This document shows positions 1-4,933 of a stretch of DNA of 12,128 nucleotides, one piece after another. The position numbers and the translations under genes were made by a program. Source of the DNA: JBBITW01 sp037440525 (GTDB lineage Bacteria > Desulfobacterota > BSN033 > UBA1163); NCBI GenBank assembly GCA_037440525.1, contig JBBITW010000111.1:1-12128 (forward strand), read 5' to 3'. Positions within the stretch are counted from its first letter, which is position 1. The number at the start of each line of letters is the position of its first letter. A model generated the notes under the pieces. That model had not been told where the DNA came from and ran no database searches. It was given only the letters and a program-made list of their open reading frames with translations.

Positions 1-2
1 TT

Positions 3-275
3 CCTGAACCTTTAAAAGAGAATATCGATGCCTATATTGGATGTATCTCAGGTGCGGCTATAAAAGCCGAATATCTGAAAAAGATTGAGTCAGCTGGCTT
101 CGAAGATGTAAAGGTAATTGATGAAACTCTCTTTCCGATTGAATTTTTAACAAATGACCCAAACATAAAAAAAATAATTGAAAATCTTGGGGATCTCGCT
201 GGAAAAATAGAGGAGATATCAAATTCTGTTGTAAGTATAAAAGTACAGGCATCTAAATTAGATAGCAGTTGTTGA
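3..275 (+). CDS. arsM: Arsenite S-adenosylmethyltransferase ArsM, C-terminal fragment (5' end outside window)
   Basis: The open frame enters from the left edge and ends at TGA 273-275, giving the last 90 residues. The segment reading AYIGCISGA followed by EYLKKIESAGFEDVKV and a tail ending SVVSIKVQA matches the C-terminal part of the ArsM family. These cytosolic enzymes methylate As(III), after thiol conjugation, using S-adenosylmethionine. The Cys at codon 42-44 (in YIGC) sits where the family has its third arsenic-binding cysteine; the other two and the Rossmann SAM-binding fold lie outside the window. The conserved tail and its normal stop suggest an intact 3' end. The next gene starts 48 nt downstream on the same strand and is probably co-transcribed. 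Family assignment is by motif recall. A related class-I methyltransferase is the main alternative but less likely given the YxGC(I/V)xGA motif. Confidence 0.85.
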   Translation, partial: PEPLKENIDAYIGCISGAAIKAEYLKKIESAGFEDVKVIDETLFPIEFLTNDPNIKKIIENLGDLAGKIEEISNSVVSIKVQASKLDSSC

Positions 276-323
276 AAATCTTAAAAATAGGCCGTGTGCC
301 TGAAAAAAGGAAGGGAATAATAT

Positions 324-635
324 ATGGTAGAGTATAAAATCTTGCAAGTCCCGGTAGAAGGATGAGTCACTTGAGAGCCTGAAACACCGACAGTTAGTCG
401 GCGAATGTTGAAATTTCCTGATGGCACACAGGTTCGGGTGATCGCTCTTGATGAAATCATGGCAGAACTTTACACTGAGGGGAAAGAGGCTAATGGGAAG
501 ACTGCGGAGGAGATTCTTGATAGATTGGAGCAAAATGGGAATTATATCCCTGCCTCCGCTCGCAGGGAATATAGAAGTGTTGTGCTGAAGGAGTTCAGAG
601 ATTATATTGCAGACCGAAAAGACAAGACCACATAA
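324..635 (+). CDS. Small selenoprotein with two in-frame UGA codons (U-x-x-U motif), next to arsM
   Basis: This is read as one 103-residue protein from ATG 324 with UGA 363-365 (residue 14) and UGA 372-374 (residue 17) decoded as selenocysteine, ending at TAA 633-635. The N-terminus is MVEYKILQVPVEG, then U-V-T-U, then EPETPTVSRR, running without a break into a polar helical C-terminus. Support: a good RBS (GGAAGGG, 309-315, 8 nt spacing) precedes ATG 324; an in-frame stop at 318-320 fixes that start; the frame stays open after the UGAs; and a 5-bp hairpin with a G near the start of its loop lies just downstream. The internal ATG 405, the start a gene finder would use, has no visible RBS. The UxxU pair at the end of a beta-strand-like segment resembles a CxxC redox or metal site, but I do not recognise a named family. 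Position behind arsM suggests a role with arsenic or another thiophilic metal; this is inference. The alternative is a dead gene with two nonsense mutations. Confidence 0.72.
383..409 (+). promoter_or_regulatory. Candidate bacterial SECIS hairpin for the two UGA codons
   Basis: CCGAC (387-391) pairs perfectly with GTCGG (397-401) around the 5-nt loop AGTTA. A lower stem, AACA (383-386) with TGTT (406-409), is possible across a CGAA bulge. The loop begins 17 nt after UGA 372-374 and 26 nt after UGA 363-365, and has G as its second base. This fits the general description of bacterial SECIS elements, a short stem-loop within the coding region soon after the UGA with a G at the start of the apical loop, which SelB binds to deliver Sec-tRNA. 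Folding was done by eye, with no energy calculation. Confidence 0.62.
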
Positions 636-811
636 ATATTTAAAGAGGAAATTTGAGATGAACAAGGGGAAGATGTAAAAGATTTTTTGGGGGGCTTTAA
701 GGTTTTTTAAAATCCAATAATCCAAATCCTGACCTCATGCCTTTTCGAAGGGTTTGCAACCCTATCTCCTCAGTCATTTTAGAACTTCTTCAGAGATCTC
801 AGATTTTTTAC

Positions 812-840
812 TTGACTTCTCCTTTCTGGTTTGGTATCTC
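812..840 (+). promoter_or_regulatory. Weak sigma70-like promoter candidate upstream of the DHS-like gene
   Basis: TTGACT (812-817) is followed after 17 nt by TATCTC (835-840). The -35 box is good and the -10 box is poor, matching only 3 of 6 bases of TATAAT. A start near 847 would give a leader of about 30 nt to ATG 876. It would also exclude the alternative TTG start at 831, which lies inside this element. This is tentative. Confidence 0.22.
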
Positions 841-875
841 TTGCAAAAAATATTCTTAAACATTATATTAGGATT

Positions 876-1925
876 ATGAAGAAGGGTGGAAAATCAGAAT
901 TTTTACACAAACCTGTTAAACATTTAGACCTAAAGGAGGTCCATAATCTTTTTGATCTCGTTCGGGCTTTTGAAAACACATCCTTCCAGAGTAGAAATAT
1001 ATTTAAGTGTTTTGAGGTGTTTCGAAATATGCTCAAAAATACAAACTCTGTCATATTCTTTGGTCTATCAGGAGCAATGATTCCAGGAGGGATGCGTAAA
1101 GTTATTAGAGATATGATTGAAATGAGGCTGATTGATGTAATCGTTTCAACAGGTGCCAATATCTTCCATGATATCTTCGAAAGTTTTGGATACAGACATT
1201 ATGTGGGATTTGAAGAACAGGATGATAATCTTTTAAGAAGACAACGTATTGTGAGGGTCTACGATTCACTGATGGACGATAATGAGATCAATGAGGTTAT
1301 TTACCTCCTATCAAAGGTTCCAGAGTCACTGGAGGAAAGGGTTGTATCTTCGAGAAGGTATTTAGAGGTTTTGGGAAATCATCTTCAGGATAATGAATCT
1401 ATTGTAAAGACAGCCTCGCAATATGGAGTCCCTATCTTTGTCCCTGCCCTTAGCGATAGCTCTATTGGAATTGGGCTTACATTACTTCGTGCAAAAAATC
1501 AAGGAAATACAGAAGGTCTTGTAATTGATCAGATAAAGGATAGTTTTGAAATTGCCCAGCTTAAAAGGATGGCAGAAACTACTGGAGCAATCTATATTGG
1601 TGGAGGCGTTCCGAAGAATTATATTCAGCAGTTAGGCCCGGTAAATGAGCTTCTATTCAAAAAGGAGAGCGGTCACAAGTTTGCCTTTCAGATTACAACC
1701 GATGACCCTAAGTGGGGAGGGCTTTCGGGCTGTACCTTTGAGGAGGCCAAATCCTGGGGAAAGATTGAAAAACATTCTTCCTATGCTGTGGTTTATATGG
1801 ACGCCACAGTTGCCCTTCCTCTCCTGGTTGGTGCAATATTACAGGAAGGAAAGGTTTATAAAGAAAGGAAGAGAAGACAATTTATATGGGAGGGAGAGCA
1901 CCTTAAAACAATCAATTTTATATAA
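876..1925 (+). CDS. Deoxyhypusine synthase-like protein (bacterial DHS family)
   Basis: A 349-residue protein of the deoxyhypusine synthase fold, an NAD- and spermidine-using aminobutyl transferase family. Recognisable blocks are FLHKPVKHLDL near the N-terminus, AFENTSFQSRN, GLSGAMIPGGMRKVI, the NAD-binding VSTGANIFHD, YIGGGVPKN, and SWGKI followed by YMDATVALPLLVG. The Lys of SWGKI (residue 296 from this start) corresponds to the catalytic lysine that carries the aminobutyl group. ATG 876 is chosen because homologs begin shortly before the FLxKPVxHxD block. An in-frame TTG at 831 would add 15 residues, but neither start has a strong RBS. Bacteria lack eIF5A, so the substrate is not hypusine. 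Bacterial members are thought to act on polyamines, for example in homospermidine-type chemistry, but nothing here proves it, and no polyamine gene lies nearby. The gene stands alone between the selenoprotein and the ClpX-like block. Confidence 0.88.
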   Translation: MKKGGKSEFLHKPVKHLDLKEVHNLFDLVRAFENTSFQSRNIFKCFEVFRNMLKNTNSVIFFGLSGAMIPGGMRKVIRDMIEMRLIDVIVSTGANIFHDIFESFGYRHYVGFEEQDDNLLRRQRIVRVYDSLMDDNEINEVIYLLSKVPESLEERVVSSRRYLEVLGNHLQDNESIVKTASQYGVPIFVPALSDSSIGIGLTLLRAKNQGNTEGLVIDQIKDSFEIAQLKRMAETTGAIYIGGGVPKNYIQQLGPVNELLFKKESGHKFAFQITTDDPKWGGLSGCTFEEAKSWGKIEKHSSYAVVYMDATVALPLLVGAILQEGKVYKERKRRQFIWEGEHLKTINFI

Positions 1926-1958
1926 GGTTATTTATCCCTATCCGAAACCTAACCTTAT
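1922..1958. repeat. Perfect 9-bp inverted repeat at the 3' end of the DHS-like gene
   Basis: ATAAGGTTA (1922-1930) and TAACCTTAT (1950-1958) are perfect inverted arms around a 19-nt spacer, and the left arm overlaps the stop codon. It could end or protect the transcript, but no T-run follows (CCCAATTTACTT), so it is not a canonical intrinsic terminator. Confidence 0.45.
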
Positions 1959-2032
1959 CCCAATTTACTTCCATCCATTAAGTTTTAGAAAAGATTAAAG
2001 CCTCTCCTTCCAACTCATCTGGATTGGGAAAG

Positions 2033-2060
2033 TTGAAAAAATTATATGAATGATTATATT
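2033..2060 (+). promoter_or_regulatory. Probable sigma70-type promoter for the ClpX-like/J-protein block
   Basis: TTGAAA (2033-2038), a 16-nt spacer and TATATT (2055-2060) each match the consensus at 5 of 6 positions, within AT-rich DNA. The expected start near 2067 leaves a leader of about 60 nt to ATG 2128, which has a clear RBS (AAAAGGAG, 2111-2118). No CIRCE inverted repeat and no convincing sigma32 -10 box (CCCCAT type) was seen, so heat-shock control is not evident from the sequence. Confidence 0.38.
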
Positions 2061-2127
2061 ATATATGACTATAAAAATTACTCATTGAAGCTTATTTACA
2101 AATTAACGATAAAAGGAGTTCAATTCA

Positions 2128-3915
2128 ATGAAGGATTCTAAATCAAAGATCCCAGACCAGAAGGAATTAGAAAAAGAGCTAAACGAATACCTCGGTAAAA
2201 AATATGGGGATAGGATAAGATTGGTTGTGCCCATGCTCTTTCCCAAACCTCAAACTGAAGAGGTCTCAAAGGAGGAGAAAGAATTTGGTGATGGAAAAGG
2301 TAAGATTCGCTTTGACCTTAAACCCGAGGAGCTTGAGGCATACCTCAATGACTATATCATCCGGCAGGAAGAGGCTAAAGAGACATTGGCCACAAAAATC
2401 TGCACACACTTTAATCGGATTAAGTTCGCCGAATCCTTAAAGGGCAAGGATCGATTTGATGGAGTGGGACATATAAAGAACAATATTATTATGATAGGCC
2501 CGACCGGTGTCGGAAAAACCTACCTGATCAAATTGATTGCAAAAAAGATTGGTGTCCCTTTTGTAAAGGGAGACGCAACAAAATTTAGTGAAACAGGATA
2601 TGTAGGAGGGGATGTAGAGGATCTTGTGCGTGACCTTGTATACGAGGCAAATGGAGATATTGAACTCGCCCAGTATGGAATCATTTATATAGACGAGGTT
2701 GATAAGATTGCCTCTTCGAACAATCTCATCGGCCCAGATGTTTCGAGGACAGGGGTACAGCGTGCATTACTCAAACCAATGGAAGAAACAGAAGTAGACC
2801 TTAAGGTTCCTCATGACCCTATCTCCCAATTGGAGGCCATTGAACAATACAGAAAGACCGGTAAGAGGGAAAAGAGGACAATAAATACAAAGAATATTCT
2901 CTTTATTATGAGTGGAGCATTCAATGGTTTGGAAGATATCGTTAAGAAGCGTTTAAATAGAGAAGGGATTGGTTTTGGAGCAGAGATACGATCAAAAGAT
3001 GAAAGGGCTCAATATCTCAAACAGGTAAAAGCAGAAGACCTCATCGCCTATGGATTTGAATCTGAGTTCATCGGAAGGCTTCCTGTAACGGTAGTCTTTG
3101 AAAAACTTGAAGTAGATGATCTATACGCCATTCTTAAAAATCCCAATAACCCAATTATCCTTGGGAAGAAGAAAGATTTTAAATCTTATGGAATTGATAT
3201 TCAGTTTGAAGATGAGGCGCTTTATGAATTAGCAAAAAGGGCATATGAGGAGAGAACAGGGGCAAGAGGACTGGTAAGTGCTGTTGAGAAAGTTCTTCTA
3301 AAGTTTGAAAAACGACTTCCATCTACTAATATTCGTAAATTTGTTGTAACTCGTGAGCTTGTTGAAAACCCGGAGGGGGAACTGGAGAATCTTCTTAAAA
3401 ATCCCTCCGATCCTGAAATGCTTGCCAGATTCGAAAGGCTTCTCGAAGACGAAAAAAAGGCCTTAAAGGAATCTATTATAAAAAGGGAGGTAGAATTTAA
3501 AAAACGCTATGGAATTATCTTCCCAGAGAGTAGAATCAATATCATAGTGGAAAGGATGCTGGAAAAGGGATATGATGTCAATACTGTATTTGAAGAGGTT
3601 GTAGAGATCCAGCGACAGGTGGAAAGATTCGAAATGGAATTTGAACGTCGTCATGGGATTAATCTTCAGTTCAGCGGAGAGGCAATAGATCGGATTACAG
3701 AGCTCTCCCTGAATGAAGATGGGAAAGGATTTTCCCTTTTTTCTCGACTTTCAAAGGACTTTGAATACGGATTGGAATTGATCAGGGACAAAACAGGGAA
3801 AAAGGAATTTCTTATAACAAGGGAGTCCATCGACGATCCAGAGGGATTTCTTAACAGAATGATCAGGGAAATCTATTCAAGGCAATCTGAACAGAAAAAT
3901 GAGGACAATGAATAA
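2128..3915 (+). CDS. ClpX-like AAA+ unfoldase without zinc-binding domain, with an extra C-terminal domain
   Basis: A 595-residue ATPase of the ClpX/HslU clade; ordinary ClpX is about 410-430 residues. Visible motifs are Walker A GPTGVGKT (124-131), pore loop GYVG (157-160), Walker B IIYIDE (185-190), the ClpP-docking tripeptide IGF (281-283, in GIGFGA), arginine-finger region EFIGRLP (R317) and sensor-2 GARGL (378-382). The N-terminal zinc-binding domain of ClpX is absent. Instead, about 60 charged residues precede the AAA+ core, so SspB-type adaptor binding as in ClpX is unlikely. The RKH-loop region is replaced by a longer charged insert (about 226-252). After the normal small domain ends near residue 424 there are about 170 more residues. 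Their last part (about 505-580) resembles the small domain again (HGINLQF against YGIDIQF; FLITRESIDDPEG against FVVTRELVENPEG). The IGF loop predicts docking to a ClpP ring. Its stop overlaps the J-protein start, indicating co-translation. Confidence 0.9.
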   Translation: MKDSKSKIPDQKELEKELNEYLGKKYGDRIRLVVPMLFPKPQTEEVSKEEKEFGDGKGKIRFDLKPEELEAYLNDYIIRQEEAKETLATKICTHFNRIKFAESLKGKDRFDGVGHIKNNIIMIGPTGVGKTYLIKLIAKKIGVPFVKGDATKFSETGYVGGDVEDLVRDLVYEANGDIELAQYGIIYIDEVDKIASSNNLIGPDVSRTGVQRALLKPMEETEVDLKVPHDPISQLEAIEQYRKTGKREKRTINTKNILFIMSGAFNGLEDIVKKRLNREGIGFGAEIRSKDERAQYLKQVKAEDLIAYGFESEFIGRLPVTVVFEKLEVDDLYAILKNPNNPIILGKKKDFKSYGIDIQFEDEALYELAKRAYEERTGARGLVSAVEKVLLKFEKRLPSTNIRKFVVTRELVENPEGELENLLKNPSDPEMLARFERLLEDEKKALKESIIKREVEFKKRYGIIFPESRINIIVERMLEKGYDVNTVFEEVVEIQRQVERFEMEFERRHGINLQFSGEAIDRITELSLNEDGKGFSLFSRLSKDFEYGLELIRDKTGKKEFLITRESIDDPEGFLNRMIREIYSRQSEQKNEDNE

Positions 3916-4832
3916 TGGCTAATAAAGATTATTACGACATCTTAGGTGTTAGTAAGAATGCCAGTGATGAGGATATAAAAAAGGCTTATAGAAAGCTGGC
4001 AATGAAATACCATCCTGATAGAAACCCGAATAAAAAAGAGGCTGAAGAGAGATTTAAGGAAATCAATGAGGCCTATGCTGTCCTTAGTGATAAGGAGAAG
4101 CGAAAACAATATGATACCTTTGGAGCAGAAGGCTTCCATCAAAGATTTACTCAAGAAGACATATTTCGTGGGTTCAATATTGATGAGATCCTATCAAGCC
4201 TCTTTGGAAGTAGAGGGGCAAGGGAATTTCGGTTTGGAGGAAGGGGAGGATTTGATTTTGGAGACTTTTTTGGCGGGCAGTATGGTTATCAAGATCTTGG
4301 GCGAATGCCTCAGAAAGGGGAAGATATTATATACAATTTAACCATCTCCCTCGAGGATGTTGCTTTTGGTGGTGAAAAGAAGATCTCTTATCGAAGGGGT
4401 GGAAAAATTGAGGAGGTTTCAGTAAAAATCCCGAAAGGTATTGAGGAAGGAAAGAAGTTAAGGCTCTCTGGTAAAGGGATGGAGGGTAAAAATGGTGGCC
4501 CCCCTGGTGATTTATACCTTCAGATATCCATCAGGGAACACCCGGTTTTTACACGAGAGGGAGATGACCTGATCGTTGAGAAGGAAATCAATCTCTCAGA
4601 AGCCATCTTAGGGACTACAATGGATGTCCCTACACTTGAGGGAACAAAGAGAGTTAGGGTTCCCCCAGGAACTCAGAGCCATACAAAAATGAGACTGAAA
4701 GGCCTTGGTCTCCCACATTTTCAAGGAGAAGGTAGAGGGGACGAATATGTAAAGGTTATTGTCAAAATCCCTAAGAAAATCTCAGAAAAGGCCAAGGAAC
4801 TGATTCAAGACCTTGCCAGGGAAGGAATCTAA
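3915..4832 (+). CDS. DnaJ-family co-chaperone, class B (CbpA-like, no zinc finger)
   Basis: This 305-residue protein starts with a full J-domain (residues 4-69) carrying the HPD motif (33-35), which stimulates DnaK ATPase activity. A Gly/Phe-rich linker follows (about 85-135; FGGRGGFDFGDFFGG), then two DnaJ-C substrate-binding beta domains (KGEDIIYNLTISLEDVAFGG, then PKGIEEGKKLRLSGKG and REHPVFTREGDDL). The four CxxCxGxG repeats of class A DnaJ are missing, as in CbpA-type proteins, whose length it matches. The start codon overlaps the ClpX-like stop (TAATG, 1 nt) and has GAGG 10 nt upstream, so translation is probably coupled. It may hand misfolded clients to DnaK or to the neighbouring unfoldase and protease; that link is inferred from gene order. 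No dnaK or grpE lies in the window. Confidence 0.93.
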   Translation: MANKDYYDILGVSKNASDEDIKKAYRKLAMKYHPDRNPNKKEAEERFKEINEAYAVLSDKEKRKQYDTFGAEGFHQRFTQEDIFRGFNIDEILSSLFGSRGAREFRFGGRGGFDFGDFFGGQYGYQDLGRMPQKGEDIIYNLTISLEDVAFGGEKKISYRRGGKIEEVSVKIPKGIEEGKKLRLSGKGMEGKNGGPPGDLYLQISIREHPVFTREGDDLIVEKEINLSEAILGTTMDVPTLEGTKRVRVPPGTQSHTKMRLKGLGLPHFQGEGRGDEYVKVIVKIPKKISEKAKELIQDLAREGI

Positions 4833-4864
4833 CCCCCTGGTCTTATACTGATCATTTATCTTCA

Positions 4865-4891
4865 TTGACTTTTCAACCAATCTATTATAAA
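4865..4891 (+). promoter_or_regulatory. Possible promoter upstream of the Lon-like protease gene
   Basis: TTGACT (4865-4870) and TATAAA (4886-4891) each match the consensus at 5 of 6 positions, but the 15-nt spacing is short. The 101-nt gap before the protease gene and its own strong RBS (AAGGAGGT, 4918-4925, 8 nt from ATG 4934) make independent transcription plausible. No T-tailed terminator is visible between the J-protein and protease genes, so read-through is equally possible. Confidence 0.3.
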
Positions 4892-4933
4892 TAAATCCCA
4901 AAAAGTTGGTTCATCATAAGGAGGTAGGATAAG

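Noticed and set aside
345..404. Hammerhead-ribozyme-like core (GATGAG followed by GAAAC)
   Set aside because: The required CUGAUGA core and the three-stem arrangement are not met. The selenoprotein/SECIS reading explains the same bases better.
405..635. A 76-residue hypothetical protein starting at ATG 405
   Set aside because: No ribosome binding site precedes this ATG, and the frame extends upstream through two UGAs to a well-placed ATG at 324 with a good RBS. It is treated as the C-terminal part of the selenoprotein.
658..678. Six-codon ORF (MNKGKM) with GAGGAA upstream
   Set aside because: Too short to distinguish from chance in purine-rich DNA.
258..725. 155-codon open frame on the minus strand
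   Set aside because: It lies antisense to the arsM tail and selenoprotein, has a low-complexity Phe/Leu/Ser-rich composition and shows no family motif. It is a shadow frame.
749..763. Hairpin AGGGTT-TGC-AACCCT as a terminator for the selenoprotein gene
   Set aside because: A perfect 6-bp stem with a 3-nt loop, but it is followed by ATCTCCTCAG with no T-run and lies over 110 nt after the stop. It could be chance.
706..786. Minus-strand 26-codon ORF starting MTEEIGLQTLRKGM, apparently coupled (ATGA) to another short frame
   Set aside because: Both frames are very short, no RBS pattern supports them and the upstream frame runs into antisense of the DHS-like gene. Probably chance.
1926..2127. 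CIRCE or sigma32 heat-shock element ahead of the ClpX-like gene
   Set aside because: No TTAGCACTC/GAGTGCTAA dyad and no CCCCAT-type -10 box was found; only a sigma70-like promoter is visible.
4816..4840. CCAGGG/CCCTGG hairpin at the end of the J-protein gene as a terminator
   Set aside because: Only a 6-bp stem, partly inside the coding region, and followed by TCTTATACTG rather than a T-run.
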